64,000 nucleotides of DNA from Pseudomonas sp. GOM7 (GTDB lineage Bacteria > Pseudomonadota > Gammaproteobacteria > Pseudomonadales > Pseudomonadaceae). The position numbers and the translations under genes are program-made. This document shows positions 9,112 to 19,931 of the stretch, one piece after another; within the stretch, counting starts at the first letter, position 1, and each line of letters starts with the position of its first letter. The notes under the pieces were generated by a model. It was not told where the DNA came from. It was given only the letters and a program-made list of their open reading frames with translations, and did not search any database. Location of the stretch: positions 1,116,001 to 1,180,000 of the forward strand of contig NZ_CP113519.1 of assembly GCF_026723825.1 (NCBI RefSeq). The letters are read 5' to 3'.

Positions 9112-10392
9112 ATGGCCTTCATCGCCCTCGGTATCAACCACAAGACCGCCTCGGTAGAGGTGCGCGAGCGCGTGGCCTTCACCCCGGAGCAACTGGTCGA
9201 GGCGCTGCGCCAGTTGTGCCAGCTGACGTCCAGCCGCGAGGCGGCGATCCTCTCCACCTGCAATCGCAGCGAGCTGTATCTGGAGCAGGAGCATTTCCAG
9301 GCCGATGAGGTGCTCAGGTGGTTGGCCGACTACCATCGCCTGAGCCTGGACGAGCTGCGCGCCTGCGCCTACGTGCACAGCGACAATGACGCGGTGCGGC
9401 ACATGATGCGTGTGGCCTGCGGGCTGGATTCGATGGTGCTGGGTGAGCCGCAGATCCTCGGCCAGCTCAAGTCCGCCTACGCCGTGGCGCGTGAGGCCGG
9501 CACCATCGGGCCGCTGCTGGGGCGCCTGTTCCAGGCCACCTTCAGCACTGCCAAGACCGTGCGCACCGACACCGCCATCGGCGAGAACCCGGTGTCGGTG
9601 GCCTTCGCCGCAGTGAGCCTGGCCAAGCAGATCTTCGCCGACCTGCACCGCAGCCAGGCGCTGCTGATCGGCGCTGGCGAGACCATCAGCCTGGTGGCGC
9701 GCCACCTGCATGATCAGGGCATCAAGCGCATCGTCGTCGCCAACCGCACGCTGGAGCGCGCCAGCCAGTTGGCCGAGCAGTTCGGTGCCCATGCGGTGCT
9801 GCTGTCGGACATTCCCGACGAGCTGGCGCACAGTGACATCGTCATCAGCTCCACCGCCAGCCAGTTGCCGATCCTTGGCAAGGGTGCGGTGGAAAGTGCG
9901 CTGAAGAAGCGCAAGCACAAGCCGATCTTCATGGTCGACATCGCCGTGCCGCGCGATATCGAACCGCAGGTGGGCGAGCTGGACGACGTCTACCTCTATA
10001 CCGTCGATGACCTGCACGAGGTCATCGAGGAAAACCTCAAGAGCCGCCAGGGCGCGGCGCAGGCCGCCGAGGAGCTGGTGGCCGCCGGCACCGACGATTT
10101 CATGCAGCGCCTGCGCGAGCTGGCTGCGGTGGATGTGCTCAAGGCCTACCGTCAGCAAGCCGAGCGCCTGCGCGACGAGGAGCTGGCCAAGGCCCAGCGC
10201 ATGCTGGTCAACGGCGCCAACCCCGAAGACGTGCTGGCGCAACTGGCCCGTGGCCTGACCAACAAACTGCTGCACGCACCCAGCGTGCGCATGAAGAAAC
10301 TCACCGCCGAGGGGCGCGTCGATGCGCTCAGCCTGGCTCAGGAATTGTTCGCCCTCGACGAGGGCGCGCCGCAGGACAAAGGTCTGCAATGA
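9112..10392 (+). CDS. hemA: Glutamyl-tRNA reductase
   Basis: HemA reduces glutamyl-tRNA(Glu) with NADPH to glutamate-1-semialdehyde, the first committed step of C5 haem synthesis. The ATG at 9112 gives 426 residues starting [20 protein letters not shown]. The catalytic cysteine is Cys50 in STCNRSELY. The NADPH-binding Rossmann segment follows around [15 protein letters not shown], and the C-terminal dimerisation helix is present. In-frame starts upstream at 8890 are rejected because conservation begins at MAFIALG. It overlaps prfA by 4 bases (ATGA), indicating translational coupling. Confidence 0.97.
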   Translation: MAFIALGINHKTASVEVRERVAFTPEQLVEALRQLCQLTSSREAAILSTCNRSELYLEQEHFQADEVLRWLADYHRLSLDELRACAYVHSDNDAVRHMMRVACGLDSMVLGEPQILGQLKSAYAVAREAGTIGPLLGRLFQATFSTAKTVRTDTAIGENPVSVAFAAVSLAKQIFADLHRSQALLIGAGETISLVARHLHDQGIKRIVVANRTLERASQLAEQFGAHAVLLSDIPDELAHSDIVISSTASQLPILGKGAVESALKKRKHKPIFMVDIAVPRDIEPQVGELDDVYLYTVDDLHEVIEENLKSRQGAAQAAEELVAAGTDDFMQRLRELAAVDVLKAYRQQAERLRDEELAKAQRMLVNGANPEDVLAQLARGLTNKLLHAPSVRMKKLTAEGRVDALSLAQELFALDEGAPQDKGLQ

Positions 10393-11471
10393 AAGCTTCA
10401 CTGTTGAACAAGCTGGACAACCTCAGCGACCGCTTCGAGGAACTCACGGCGCTGCTCGGCGACGCCGAGGTGATCGCCAAGCAGAGCCAGTTCCGCGCCT
10501 ATTCCAAGGAATACGCCGAGATCGAGCCGGTGATCGCCACCTTCCGCGAGCTGCGCAAGGTGCAGAGTGACCTCGAAGGCGCGCAGGCGCTGCTCAAGGA
10601 CAGCGATGCCGACATGCGCGAGATGGCCGAGCAGGAAGTGGCCGAGGCCCGCGATGCCCTGGTCATTCTGGAAGACAAGCTGCAACGTATGCTGCTGCCC
10701 AAGGACCCCAACGACGGGCGCAACGTTTACCTGGAAATCCGCGCCGGCACCGGCGGCGACGAGGCGGCGATCTTCTCCGGCGACCTGTTCCGCATGTATT
10801 CGCGCTATGCCGAGAAGCAGGGCTGGCGCGTCGAGGTGCTGTCGGCCAACGAAGGCGAGCATGGCGGCTTCAAGGAAGTGATTGCACGCGTCGAAGGCGA
10901 CAACGTCTACGCCAAGCTCAAGTTCGAGTCTGGCGCCCACCGTGTGCAGCGCGTGCCGGAGACCGAATCCCAGGGCCGTATCCACACCTCCGCCTGCACC
11001 GTGGCGGTGTTGCCGGAGCCGGACGAACAGGCAGCCATCGAGATCAACCCGGCCGACCTGCGTGTCGATACCTACCGCAGCTCCGGCGCCGGTGGTCAGC
11101 ACGTCAACACCACCGACTCGGCCATCCGCATTACCCACATTCCCACCGGCACCGTGGTGGAATGCCAGGAAGAGCGCTCGCAGCACAAGAACCGCGCCAA
11201 GGCCATGGCCTGGCTGGCGGCCAAGCTGCAGGATCAGCAGGAAGCGGCAGCGCACAAGGAAATCTCCGAGACGCGCAAGCTGCTGGTGGGCTCCGGCGAT
11301 CGCTCCGAGCGCATCCGCACCTACAACTTCCCGCAGGGCCGAGTGACTGACCACCGCATCAACCTGACCCTGTATTCGCTGAACGAAGTGATCGCCGGCG
11401 GCGTGGAAGCGGTGATCGAACCGCTGCTGGCCGAATACCAGGCCGACCAGTTGGCGGCGCTGGGAGATTAG
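10389..11471 (+). CDS. prfA: Peptide chain release factor 1
   Basis: RF1 recognises UAA and UAG and triggers peptide release. The 360-residue product carries the peptidyl-transferase-centre GGQ motif (residues 235-237, in [14 protein letters not shown]), the glutamine being the PrmC methylation target. It also has the stop-codon recognition motif PET (PxT class, RF1 type) just before [10 protein letters not shown]. Its ATG overlaps the hemA stop. The gene for its methylase, prmC, follows after a 177-base repeat-containing spacer. Confidence 0.97.
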   Translation: MKASLLNKLDNLSDRFEELTALLGDAEVIAKQSQFRAYSKEYAEIEPVIATFRELRKVQSDLEGAQALLKDSDADMREMAEQEVAEARDALVILEDKLQRMLLPKDPNDGRNVYLEIRAGTGGDEAAIFSGDLFRMYSRYAEKQGWRVEVLSANEGEHGGFKEVIARVEGDNVYAKLKFESGAHRVQRVPETESQGRIHTSACTVAVLPEPDEQAAIEINPADLRVDTYRSSGAGGQHVNTTDSAIRITHIPTGTVVECQEERSQHKNRAKAMAWLAAKLQDQQEAAAHKEISETRKLLVGSGDRSERIRTYNFPQGRVTDHRINLTLYSLNEVIAGGVEAVIEPLLAEYQADQLAALGD

Positions 11472-11475
11472 GGGC

Positions 11476-11645
11476 AGTGGCAAGCTGCAAGCTGCAAGCT
11501 TCAAGCCGCAAGCTAAAGCCTCGTAGGGTGCGCTGTGCGCACCATTACCGTAGCCCCGACCCTCCCCGTGAGAGAACCATAAGCTACAAGCCGCAACCGA
11601 ATACGGGCCAACTTGTCGCTTGAAGCTTGCCGCTTGAGGCTTTAA
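11476..11645. repeat. Inverted CAAGCTTCAAGC-type repeat with embedded hairpin between prfA and prmC
   Basis: The left end carries repeated CAAGCTGCAAGCTTCAAGC units and the right end the reverse complement (GCTTGAAGCTTGC), so the spacer can fold into a long imperfect hairpin. Between them is a GTAGGGTGCGCTGTGCGCACC element (11523-11543) of the same kind seen near 59753. The element separates two genes that are adjacent in many relatives and ends only a few bases before the prmC start. Confidence 0.75.
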
Positions 11646-11648
11646 CGC

Positions 11649-12482
11649 ATGTCCACCATCGCAACCCTGCTCGCCACCGCCGACCTGCCCGATTCGCCCA
11701 CGCCACGCCTGGACGCCGAGCTGCTGCTGGCCGCCGCTCTGGGCAAGCCGCGCAGCTACCTGCGCACCTGGCCAGAGCGCGAGCTGGAGGCGGATCAACT
11801 GGCGCAGTTCCAGGCGAATCTGCAGCGCCGCCGCCAGGGCGAGCCGGTGGCCTATATCCTCGGCCAGCAAGGCTTCTGGAGCCTGGAACTGGAAGTGGCG
11901 CCGCACACCCTGATCCCGCGTCCGGACACCGAACTGCTGGTGGAAACCGCCCTCGCGCTGCTGCCGGCCACGCCCCTGGCGGCGCTGGATCTGGGTACCG
12001 GCACGGGCGCCATTGCCCTGGCCCTGGCCAGCGAACGCCCGGCCTGGCAGGTGACCGGCGTGGATCGAGTGGCGGACGCCGTGGCCTTGGCCGAGCGCAA
12101 TCGCCAGCGGCTGCAACTGGATAACGCAGCGTTCGTGCACAGCCATTGGTTCTCGGCTCTGGCTGGGCAACGCTACGGCCTGATCCTGAGCAATCCGCCC
12201 TATATCCGCGCCGATGACCAGCACCTCGAGCAGGGCGACGTGCGCTTCGAGCCGAGCAGCGCGCTGGTGGCCGGCCGTGATGGGCTGGACGATATCCGCG
12301 CGATCATCCAGGCTGCGCCGGCGCACTTGCTGTCGGGCGGCTGGCTGCTGCTGGAGCACGGCTTCGACCAGGCCGAGGCCGTGCGCGAATTGCTGGCCGC
12401 CGCTGGTTTCGTCGAGGTGCACAGTCGGCGTGACCTGGGAGGCCATGAACGTATCAGTCTGGGGCGTTTCGACCATGAGTGA
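11649..12482 (+). CDS. prmC: Release factor glutamine N5-methyltransferase
   Basis: PrmC methylates the glutamine of the GGQ motif in RF1 and RF2, which speeds termination. The 277-residue protein has the N-terminal helical domain that contacts release factor, the SAM-binding motif DLGTGTGAIAL and the catalytic NPPYI (NPPY at residues 182-185). It follows prfA, its substrate gene, and overlaps moeB by 8 bases. Start and length agree with the family. Confidence 0.96.
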   Translation: MSTIATLLATADLPDSPTPRLDAELLLAAALGKPRSYLRTWPERELEADQLAQFQANLQRRRQGEPVAYILGQQGFWSLELEVAPHTLIPRPDTELLVETALALLPATPLAALDLGTGTGAIALALASERPAWQVTGVDRVADAVALAERNRQRLQLDNAAFVHSHWFSALAGQRYGLILSNPPYIRADDQHLEQGDVRFEPSSALVAGRDGLDDIRAIIQAAPAHLLSGGWLLLEHGFDQAEAVRELLAAAGFVEVHSRRDLGGHERISLGRFDHE

Positions 12483-13239
12483 AGCAATGCTGAACGATGA
12501 CGAACTGCTGCGCTATAGCCGACAGATCCTGCTGAAGCAGATCGATATCGAGGGGCAACTGCGTCTGAAACAGGCCCGTGTGCTGATCGTCGGCCTGGGA
12601 GGGCTGGGCTCGCCCGTGGCGCTGTACCTGGCGGCTGCCGGTGTCGGCGAACTGCACCTGGCCGACTTCGATACGGTGGATCTGACCAACCTGCAGCGGC
12701 AGATCGCCCACGACAGCAGCAGCGTCGGCCAGACCAAGGTGGATTCGGCCATGGCGCGGCTGGCGGCACTCAACCCGCACATAACGCTGGTGCCGCAGCG
12801 TCAGGCCCTGGATGCCGATTCGCTGGCTGCCGCTGTCAGTGGCGTCGACCTGGTGCTGGACTGCTCGGACAATTTCACCACCCGCGAAGCGGTCAACGCT
12901 GCTTGTTTCAAGGCAGGCAAGCCGCTGGTGTCCGGCGCGGCGATCCGCCTGGAAGGCCAGCTATCGGTGTTCGACCCACGTGATGTTGCCAGTCCCTGCT
13001 ACCACTGCCTCTATGGCCACGGCAGCGAGGCCGAGCTGACCTGCAGCGAGGCCGGTGTGGTCGGCCCGCTGGTGGGGCTGGTGGGCAGCCTGCAAGCACT
13101 GGAAGCGCTCAAGCTGCTGGCCGGTTTCGGCGAGCCGCTGGTGGGGCGCCTGCTGCTGATCGATGCGCTGGGCAGTCGTTTCCGTGAGCTACGGGTCAAG
13201 CGCGACCCGGCCTGCGAGGTGTGCGGCAATGGCCAGTGA
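12475..13239 (+). CDS. moeB: Molybdopterin-synthase adenylyltransferase MoeB
   Basis: MoeB, an E1-like enzyme, adenylates the C-terminal glycine of MoaD in molybdopterin synthesis. The ATG at 12475 gives 254 residues; 12487 is a possible alternative start. Visible features are the nucleotide-binding [19 protein letters not shown], the [13 protein letters not shown] segment and two zinc-binding CxxC pairs (CYHC and CEVC). There is no C-terminal rhodanese domain, so it is MoeB rather than a MOCS3-like fusion. It overlaps prmC by 8 and murI by 11 bases. A ThiF-type role in another sulfur-carrier pathway cannot be excluded. Confidence 0.88.
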   Translation: MSEAMLNDDELLRYSRQILLKQIDIEGQLRLKQARVLIVGLGGLGSPVALYLAAAGVGELHLADFDTVDLTNLQRQIAHDSSSVGQTKVDSAMARLAALNPHITLVPQRQALDADSLAAAVSGVDLVLDCSDNFTTREAVNAACFKAGKPLVSGAAIRLEGQLSVFDPRDVASPCYHCLYGHGSEAELTCSEAGVVGPLVGLVGSLQALEALKLLAGFGEPLVGRLLLIDALGSRFRELRVKRDPACEVCGNGQ

Positions 13240-14017
13240 GGCGCCGGTTGGCGTGTTCGACTCCGGCGTCGGGGGGCTGTCGGTATTGCGCGAGATTCGC
13301 CAACTGCTGCCGAGCGAGTCGCTGCTCTACGTCGCCGACAGTGGTCATGTGCCTTATGGCGAGAAGAGCCCGCAATACATCCTCGAACGCTGCGTGCTGA
13401 TCACCGAACACCTGCTGGCGCAGGGCGCCAAGGCGCTGGTGCTGGCCTGCAATACGGCCACCGCCGCCGCCGCTGCCGAGTTGCGCGAGCGTTATCCACA
13501 GGTGCCTATCGTCGGCATGGAGCCGGCGGTGAAACCGGCGGCGGCAGCCACACGCAGCGGCGTGGTCGGGGTACTGGCTACCACCGGCACGCTGAAGAGC
13601 GCCAGGTTCGCTGCCTTGCTCGACCGCTTCGCCAGCGATGTGCGGGTGCTCACCCAGCCTTGTCCGGGGCTGGTGGAATGTATCGAGGCAGGAGCGCTGC
13701 AGGCGCCGGCCACGCGCGAATTGTTGCAGGGCTACGTGGCGCCGCTGCTGGCCGAGGGCTGCGATACCCTGATTCTGGGGTGCACCCACTATCCGTTCCT
13801 GCGTCCGCTGTTGCAGGAGCTGGTGCCGCCGTCGGTGACCCTGATCGATACCGGTGCTGCCGTGGCACGGCATTTGCGCACCGTGCTCGAACAGCGCGAG
13901 CTGCTGGCCGCTGGCCCGGCGCTGCCGACGCGTTACTGGAGCAGTGGTGAGATCGCGCAACTTTGCCGAGTTTTGCCGGTTTTGCTGCATGAACAGGCAG
14001 AAGTACTTGCGATATAG
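13229..14017 (+). CDS. murI: Glutamate racemase
   Basis: MurI interconverts L- and D-glutamate, supplying D-Glu for peptidoglycan. The ATG at 13229, inside the end of moeB, gives 262 residues. The two catalytic cysteines are Cys74 in [10 protein letters not shown] and Cys185 in LGCTHYPFL, and the N-terminal [11 protein letters not shown] motif is present. It ends the hemA-prfA-prmC-moeB-murI run. An AT-rich spacer of about 90 bases separates it from pagL, a likely place for a separate promoter. Confidence 0.96.
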   Translation: MASEAPVGVFDSGVGGLSVLREIRQLLPSESLLYVADSGHVPYGEKSPQYILERCVLITEHLLAQGAKALVLACNTATAAAAAELRERYPQVPIVGMEPAVKPAAAATRSGVVGVLATTGTLKSARFAALLDRFASDVRVLTQPCPGLVECIEAGALQAPATRELLQGYVAPLLAEGCDTLILGCTHYPFLRPLLQELVPPSVTLIDTGAAVARHLRTVLEQRELLAAGPALPTRYWSSGEIAQLCRVLPVLLHEQAEVLAI

Positions 14018-14110
14018 TGAATTTTTTCCGATAAGGTTTTCTTTGATATCGGATACTTCTATATGTTTTTAAGAGCTTGATGAAACCCTCTCACAGAAAA
14101 GGAATTACTC

Positions 14111-14626
14111 ATGAAGACGTTGTATGCCTTTGCTGCAGCTACAGCCCTTGCGTTCGGAACCATGGGGGCTGCGCAGGCGGCGGATGTGACCGCTGCCATC
14201 GGCCAGAGTGGCGACTCCACCATGGTCTACCGCCTGGGGGCGCAGTGGGACTGGAACCATAGCTGGCTCGAGAGCAGCTATGGCCGTCTGACCGGCTATT
14301 GGGATCTGGGTTACACCTACTGGGATGGCGACGAAACGGCGAGCAATCACAGCCTTTCCTTCGCGCCGGTGTTCGTCTACGAGTTCGCCGGGCAGAACGT
14401 GCGGCCGTACATCGAGGCCGGTATCGGCGTGGCAGCGTTCTCCAGCACCGAGCTGGAGAGCAATGACCTGGGCTCGTCCTTCCAGTTCGAGGATCGTCTG
14501 GGCTTCGGTCTGCGTTTCGCCGGGCAGGAGATCGGCCTGCGTGCCATCCACTACTCCAACGCCGGCCTCAAGCAGCCCAACGATGGCACCGAGGCCTATA
14601 CCGTGCATTACCGCACGAGCTTCTAA
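14111..14626 (+). CDS. pagL: Lipid A 3-O-deacylase PagL
   Basis: PagL is an outer-membrane beta-barrel enzyme that removes the 3-linked acyl chain from lipid A. The 171-residue precursor has a signal peptide ending about AQA (residues 21-23), then alternating strands rich in Tyr and Trp ending in a terminal aromatic residue (RTSF). The catalytic triad is visible as His147, Ser149 (in IHYSNAGLKQPNDG) and Glu161. The spacing is exactly that of P. aeruginosa PagL (His126, Ser128, Glu140). Placement after murI also matches P. aeruginosa. A strong terminator follows. Confidence 0.92.
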   Translation: MKTLYAFAAATALAFGTMGAAQAADVTAAIGQSGDSTMVYRLGAQWDWNHSWLESSYGRLTGYWDLGYTYWDGDETASNHSLSFAPVFVYEFAGQNVRPYIEAGIGVAAFSSTELESNDLGSSFQFEDRLGFGLRFAGQEIGLRAIHYSNAGLKQPNDGTEAYTVHYRTSF

Positions 14627-14648
14627 GCAGTCGATCGGCAAGCCATAG

Positions 14649-14683
14649 CGCCGCGCTCCCCAACAGGGAGTCGCGGCGTTTTT
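14649..14683 (+). terminator. Terminator of pagL
   Basis: A long stem (CGCCGCG plus CTCCC, pairing with GGGAG plus CGCGGCG) is followed by TTTTTC, starting 23 bases after the pagL stop. Confidence 0.85.
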
Positions 14684-14862
14684 CTTCCCCGAACCAGCCG
14701 TATAGCGCCTTTCGCTGCCGCGGAAATGATTTGCAAAACTCGCCCTGTTGAACGGCGCCGGTAGCCTGCCTATCGTTGCGCCCGTGATGCCGGGCCCCTC
14801 TGGCGGTTAACACCGCGATGTCGGAATCACAGTCTGTTCAATCTGACTGTAGGAGGGGCTCC

Positions 14863-15855
14863 ATGACTGCCCTAGAACCGTTTCTCTTCGCCGACTTCCT
14901 CGGCACGGCCACCTGGTTGTGGCTGGTCTTCATCGCTGTCGTCATCTCCCTGCTGGCCTTCGACCTTGGCGTGCTGCATCGCGACAATCGCGAAATCGGC
15001 GTGCGCGAGAGTCTGTTGCTGTCGGCCGGCTACATCAGTGCGGGTCTGCTGTTCGGTGTCTGGGTGTTCTTCCAGAAAGGCGGCGACGCCAGCATGGATT
15101 ACGTCACCGGTTTTCTGATCGAGAAATCGCTGTCGATGGACAACGTGTTTCTCATGGCCATGATTTTCAGCTTCCTCGCCATCCCGCGGCAGTACCAGCA
15201 CAAGGTGCTGTTCTGGGGGATCATGGGCGTGCTGGTGCTGCGGGCGATCATGATCGGCCTGGGCGCGGCGTTGATCCACGAATTCGCCTGGATCCTCTAC
15301 GTATTCGGCGCCTTCCTGTTCTTCACCGGCGTGAAGATGCTGTTCTCCAAGCTGGACGATGCGCCGGATCTGCAGAACAACATGCTGGTGAAGTTTCTGC
15401 GCAAGCACTTGCGCGTCACCGATGAGCTGCATGGCGAGCGTTTCTTCGTCCGCCAGAACGACGACCAGGGGCGCAGCGTGCTGTGGGTGACGCCGCTGTT
15501 CCTGGCGCTGATCCTGATCGAGTGCGCCGATCTGATGTTCGCCATCGACAGCGTGCCGGCGATCTTCGCCATCACCCAGGATCCGTTCATCGTCTACACC
15601 TCGAACATCTTCGCCATCCTCGGCCTGCGTGCCCTGTACTTCGCCCTGGCCGCGTTGATCCACCGCTTCGCCTACCTCAAGTACGCGCTGGCACTGGTGC
15701 TGGTGTTCATCGGCGCGAAGATCTTCCTGGTCGGCATCATCGGCAAGATTCCGGCCGTGGTGTCGCTAAGCGTGACCCTGGGGCTGCTGGTCGGCGGCGT
15801 GCTGCTGTCGCTGTACAAGACCCGCGGCCAGCAGCCCAGCCAGATCGGATCTTGA
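14863..15855 (+). CDS. TerC/Alx-family integral membrane protein
   Basis: TerC/Alx proteins are polytopic inner-membrane proteins linked to manganese export, tellurite resistance or protein-secretion-coupled metallation. I choose the ATG at 14863 because AGGAGGGG lies 5 bases upstream. It gives 330 residues and about nine hydrophobic segments. Family signatures with acidic residues inside membrane segments are clear: EKSLSMDNVF and ECADLMFAIDSVPAI. The upstream in-frame start at 14818 lacks a ribosome-binding site. I looked for the manganese riboswitch often found before such genes and saw none. A small lipoprotein gene follows 32 bases later. Confidence 0.9.
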   Translation: MTALEPFLFADFLGTATWLWLVFIAVVISLLAFDLGVLHRDNREIGVRESLLLSAGYISAGLLFGVWVFFQKGGDASMDYVTGFLIEKSLSMDNVFLMAMIFSFLAIPRQYQHKVLFWGIMGVLVLRAIMIGLGAALIHEFAWILYVFGAFLFFTGVKMLFSKLDDAPDLQNNMLVKFLRKHLRVTDELHGERFFVRQNDDQGRSVLWVTPLFLALILIECADLMFAIDSVPAIFAITQDPFIVYTSNIFAILGLRALYFALAALIHRFAYLKYALALVLVFIGAKIFLVGIIGKIPAVVSLSVTLGLLVGGVLLSLYKTRGQQPSQIGS

Positions 15856-15887
15856 ACGACCTTTTCCATCATCGAAAGCGGAGACGC

Positions 15888-16193
15888 ATGATGCACGCAC
15901 ACGGGAAAAACCGCCTGGCGCTTGCCGCGCTGGGCATGGCGCTGATCACCCTGGTCGGCTGCGACGCCGCCGAGCAGTCCGCGCAGAAGCTGGCCGAAGA
16001 GGCGAAGAAGGAGGCGCAGGCGCTGATCGAGGAGTCGGTGGGCGAGGTGGTGGACGAGGTCAACCGTCAGGTGGACTCCTTGCAGGAATCCTCCAAACGC
16101 GCCCTGGGCAAGGCCGAGCAGGACGAGCAAGCCGAGCGCGAGGAGAAGGAGGAGGCTGCCGAGCAGCCCATCGAGCCGGGGGTGGAAACCTGA
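15888..16193 (+). CDS. Small putative lipoprotein with charged coiled-coil-like tail
   Basis: The 101-residue product starts with a signal peptide and a lipobox-like LVGC (Cys25). The rest is highly charged, rich in Glu, Lys, Gln and Ala in a pattern suggesting a long helix (AEEAKKEAQALIEE), with a Glu-rich C terminus. No enzymatic motif is visible. A purine-rich AAGCGGAGA lies just upstream of the ATG at 15888. It follows the terC-type gene by 32 bases and may be co-transcribed with it. Function is unknown; the longer open frame starting at 15483 is a shadow of the upstream gene. Confidence 0.7.
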   Translation: MMHAHGKNRLALAALGMALITLVGCDAAEQSAQKLAEEAKKEAQALIEESVGEVVDEVNRQVDSLQESSKRALGKAEQDEQAEREEKEEAAEQPIEPGVET

Positions 16194-16340
16194 CGGCGGT
16201 GGTTTTCACGCCCTGAGTGTCTGGAGGCACGGTCGGCTGGGGGGCGGATTTATCCGCAGGAATGAATACCCCGGCGTGCGATAGGTAGGAGCCATGTCGT
16301 GCAGGTAAGGGCAGCCCTTTGCGCCATTGACGCGCGGCAA

Positions 16341-16372
16341 ACGAAAAAGGCGAAGCCACTGGCTTCGCCTTT
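16341..16372 (-). terminator. Terminator of rhlB
   Basis: A 12-bp stem (AAAGGCGAAGCC / GGCTTCGCCTTT, 16346-16357 with 16361-16372) is followed on the minus strand by TT and a T-rich tail. It lies 17 bases after the rhlB stop. Confidence 0.85.
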
Positions 16373-16389
16373 GTTTTGCTGCAATCGCC

Positions 16390-17823
16390 TCAGTGTTTGC
16401 GCGGCACCGGCTTGAGCAGTTCGTCCGGTGGCATCTCGCACTGGATCTTGCGGCCGATCAGCGCTTCGATCGGCGGCAGGGCGAAGGCGTCGTCCTCGCC
16501 GGCGAAGCTGATCGAGGTGCCGCTGGTGCCGGCGCGGCCGGTACGGCCGATGCGATGCACGTAGTCGTCCGGGTCTTCCGGCAGGGTGAAGTTGATCACG
16601 TGGCTGATGCCGTCGACATGGATGCCGCGGCCGGCCACGTCGGTGGCCACCAGCACGCGGATATGCCCGGCGCGGAAGCCTTCGAGCACCTTGATGCGCT
16701 TGTGCTGCGGCACGTCACCGGACATCTGCGCGGCGCTGACGCCGTCGCGGGTCAGGCGTTCCTCGATGCGCCGTACTTCGTCCTTGCGGTTGGCAAAGAC
16801 CATCACCCGATCCCAGGCGTTCTGCGTGATCAGGTTGTACAGCAGCTTGTACTTGTCGCTGGAGGCCACGGCGTAGACGTGCTGTTCGACGGTGTCGCTG
16901 GCCACGTTCTCCGGTTCGATCTCGACGATGGCCGGGTTGACCGTCCATTGCTTGGCCAGGTTCATCACGTCTTCGGTGAAGGTGGCAGAGAACAGCAGGG
17001 TCTGGCGGTCACCCTTCATCGGCGTCTGACGGATGATCTGGCGCACCTGGGGGATGAAGCCCATATCGAGCATGCGGTCGGCTTCGTCGAGCACCATCAC
17101 CTCGACCATGTCCAGATGCACTTCACCGCGCTGGTTGAAGTCCAGCAGGCGCCCTGGGGTGGCCACGAGGATGTCGCAGAAGCGCGATTCCAGTTGCTTG
17201 AGCTGCTTGTCGAAGTCCATGCCGCCGACAAAGCTCATGACGTTGAGCTTGGTGTATTTGGTCAGCTCGGCGGCATCCTTGGCGATCTGCACCACCAGCT
17301 CGCGGGTCGGCGCGATGATCAGCGCACGCGGCTCGCCCATGTAGCGCTCTTTCGGCGGCGGGGTCTGCAGCAACTGAGTGATGATCGAGATGAGGAAGGC
17401 GGCGGTCTTGCCGGTGCCGGTCTGGGCCCGGCCGATGGCGTCCTGGCCCTTGAGGGTGTAGCCCAGCACGCCGGCCTGGATCGGCGTGCAGTAGGGGAAG
17501 CCGAGGTCGTGGATGGCATGCATCAGCTCGGGGGCAAGCTTGAAATCGTGGAAACGCATCTTGCCTTCGGCCGGCTCGACCACGAAGTCTTCCAGCTTCC
17601 AGGTGTCCACCGGCTTGGCCGGGCGTTCGCGGCGCGGCTTGTCCGCCTTGGTCGGGCGCGGTTTGTCGCCGGCAGTTTCGCTGGCATCGCGTGCGGGTTT
17701 GTTCTTGCGGGGCGCGTCGTCACCGGCGTTGGGTAGCGGGGCGGGTGCTGCGGTGGTGGACGGCGCCGGTTGTGGCCGCTCGTCTTCGGCTTTGCCGAAC
17801 ATTTTCTTGAGTGCTTTGAGCAC
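16390..17823 (-). CDS. rhlB: DEAD-box ATP-dependent RNA helicase RhlB
   Basis: RhlB unwinds RNA, classically as a partner of RNase E in the degradosome. The 477-residue protein has a basic, low-complexity N-terminal extension (about 1-75, rich in Pro, Lys and Arg) before the helicase core. The core contains the Q-motif region, AQTGTGKT (133-140), PTRELV, TPGRLLD, DEAD (246-249), SAT (279-281), [11 protein letters not shown] and [10 protein letters not shown]. The C terminus is short. The N-terminal extension is typical of Pseudomonas RhlB rather than of the E. coli protein. It is a single-gene unit with its own terminator. Confidence 0.93.
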   Translation of the reverse strand: MLKALKKMFGKAEDERPQPAPSTTAAPAPLPNAGDDAPRKNKPARDASETAGDKPRPTKADKPRRERPAKPVDTWKLEDFVVEPAEGKMRFHDFKLAPELMHAIHDLGFPYCTPIQAGVLGYTLKGQDAIGRAQTGTGKTAAFLISIITQLLQTPPPKERYMGEPRALIIAPTRELVVQIAKDAAELTKYTKLNVMSFVGGMDFDKQLKQLESRFCDILVATPGRLLDFNQRGEVHLDMVEVMVLDEADRMLDMGFIPQVRQIIRQTPMKGDRQTLLFSATFTEDVMNLAKQWTVNPAIVEIEPENVASDTVEQHVYAVASSDKYKLLYNLITQNAWDRVMVFANRKDEVRRIEERLTRDGVSAAQMSGDVPQHKRIKVLEGFRAGHIRVLVATDVAGRGIHVDGISHVINFTLPEDPDDYVHRIGRTGRAGTSGTSISFAGEDDAFALPPIEALIGRKIQCEMPPDELLKPVPRKH

Positions 17824-17949
17824 GGGCTTCTCATCGACTGGTTAAGGAGTGAACGCCCGCCAGTGTAATGCAAGACGCGAGCGTGGCGAAGTGCTTCGCG
17901 TGTGCCTGTCAAGGGGCGCTCGGTGCGACGCTCGAGCGGGGGATGGCCG

Positions 17950-18888
17950 TCAGCCGACCAGGCAGTTACGCCCCTGCTGCTTGGCCTGATACAAGGCGTC
18001 GTCGGCACGGGCGATCAGGCTCTGCAAGCTGTCTTTCGGGTTCATCAGAGCCAGGCCAATGGATACCGTCACGCCTGGCAACGCGCCAAGGGGGGAATAG
18101 AAATCGTCGACCTGTTCCAGGCTTACGCGCAGGCGTTCGCCGATGCTGCGGGCGTCCTCGGCGGTGAGTTCCGGCAGGAGGATGACGAACTCTTCGCCAC
18201 CGAAACGCACCATGCTGTCCTTTGGGCGCAGTTGCTTGCGCAGAGTCTGGGCTACCAGGCACAAGGCATAGTCGCCGGCCAGATGGCCGTGCTGGTCGTT
18301 GTAGGCCTTGAAGTGATCGACGTCGAGCATCATCAGCGCCAGGGGCGCTTCATTGAAGGCGCAGCGGGTGCTTTCGCGCTCGAATACATGCTCCAGCCAA
18401 CGCCGGTTGAAGCAGCCGGTGAGGGTGTCGACGTTGGCATTCTGTTCGCTGTCGAGAATCAGCCGGTTGCCCTGGCGTACCCGTTTGCACAGCAGCTCCA
18501 GCAGGTTCTGCATCATCTGCGGTGACTGCTGGAACAGGGTGATCAGCGACTCGCGGTGCAGGCGCAGCACCGTGGTGGGCTGTTCCGCCACCACGTAGGC
18601 GCTCGGGTGGTCGTTGTCGATGAAGCTGATCTCGCCGGCGCAATCGCCTACTTCCAGGCTGCTCACCGCCTGGTTGTCCAGCGAGCCGAGGTAGACGCGC
18701 AGACGCCCCTTGACCACCAGGTACAGGTGCTGATTGCGGTTGAAGGGCGATAACAGCACTTCACCGGCATCGAGATCGTAGGCACAGAATTCCTGCAGCA
18801 ACAGATCGAGGCTGTCCAACGCAACCTTGTTGAAGAGTTGCAGATGTTTGATCTGCTGCAGGTCGACCTGCCAGTGTGCCAGTTTCAT
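17950..18888 (-). CDS. Diguanylate cyclase with N-terminal cyclic-nucleotide-binding-like domain
   Basis: The ATG at 18886-18888 gives 312 residues. Residues about 15-135 resemble a cNMP-binding (cupin-like) sensor domain, with GDCAGEISFID in the position of the phosphate-binding cassette. Residues 150-312 form a GGDEF domain starting DTLTGCFNRR, with active-site GGEEF at 230-234, so it should make c-di-GMP from GTP. An inhibitory I-site RPKD (221-224) sits exactly five residues before it, predicting product feedback inhibition. No membrane segment is seen. The ligand of the sensor domain is not clear. Confidence 0.88.
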   Translation of the reverse strand: MKLAHWQVDLQQIKHLQLFNKVALDSLDLLLQEFCAYDLDAGEVLLSPFNRNQHLYLVVKGRLRVYLGSLDNQAVSSLEVGDCAGEISFIDNDHPSAYVVAEQPTTVLRLHRESLITLFQQSPQMMQNLLELLCKRVRQGNRLILDSEQNANVDTLTGCFNRRWLEHVFERESTRCAFNEAPLALMMLDVDHFKAYNDQHGHLAGDYALCLVAQTLRKQLRPKDSMVRFGGEEFVILLPELTAEDARSIGERLRVSLEQVDDFYSPLGALPGVTVSIGLALMNPKDSLQSLIARADDALYQAKQQGRNCLVG

Positions 18889-19119
18889 CGAGGCTTCTTG
18901 GGGCTGGCGGGAGCGCACGGCTGTAGAGCCGGGCGAACGCTCCCTGTTCTTCTGGTTTCTTGATGACTCGACAGTATGCTCGGGGCGCACCCCTGACAAT
19001 GCTGGGCGAAACCTGGCCCGACCAGCGGTTGAAGATTATTTCAAGACTGTTAAGCAGTGCGCGTCATTGCAATTTTTCATGTTGTAAGGCCTGCGGCCAG
19101 TTGCCTTCTGCGGTGCATT

Positions 19120-19839
<720 letters not shown>

Positions 19840-19915
19840 CTAATCTGTGAACAAGTTGTCGCACGGGTGCAAATTTTGCTCTTGACCCTGATTTGTCCGG
19901 GCCAATGTCCAGTGC

Positions 19916-19931
19916 TGGTACGAGGCTTGCT
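19916..19931 (+). promoter_or_regulatory. Sigma-54 promoter for aapJQMP
   Basis: TGGTACG-AGGC-TTGCT matches the sigma-54 consensus (TGGCACG-N4-TTGCW) with one permitted pyrimidine change and the required 10 bases between the -24 GG and -12 GC. Transcription would start near 19942, giving an untranslated leader of about 300 bases before aapJ. Sigma-54 control would fit a nitrogen- or carbon-responsive amino-acid transporter. Enhancer-binding sites were not identified with confidence. Confidence 0.65.

Noticed and set aside
8884..10401. 500-codon upstream extension of the TPR lipoprotein frame
   Set aside because: It is antisense to hemA; the lipoprotein signal peptide at 8883 gives a natural start.
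10398..12476. 692-codon minus-strand open frame
   Set aside because: It is antisense to prfA and prmC and crosses the repeat between them.
14684..14862. yybP-ykoY manganese riboswitch upstream of the TerC-family gene
   Set aside because: I looked for its conserved words and did not find them; the leader shows no matching structure.
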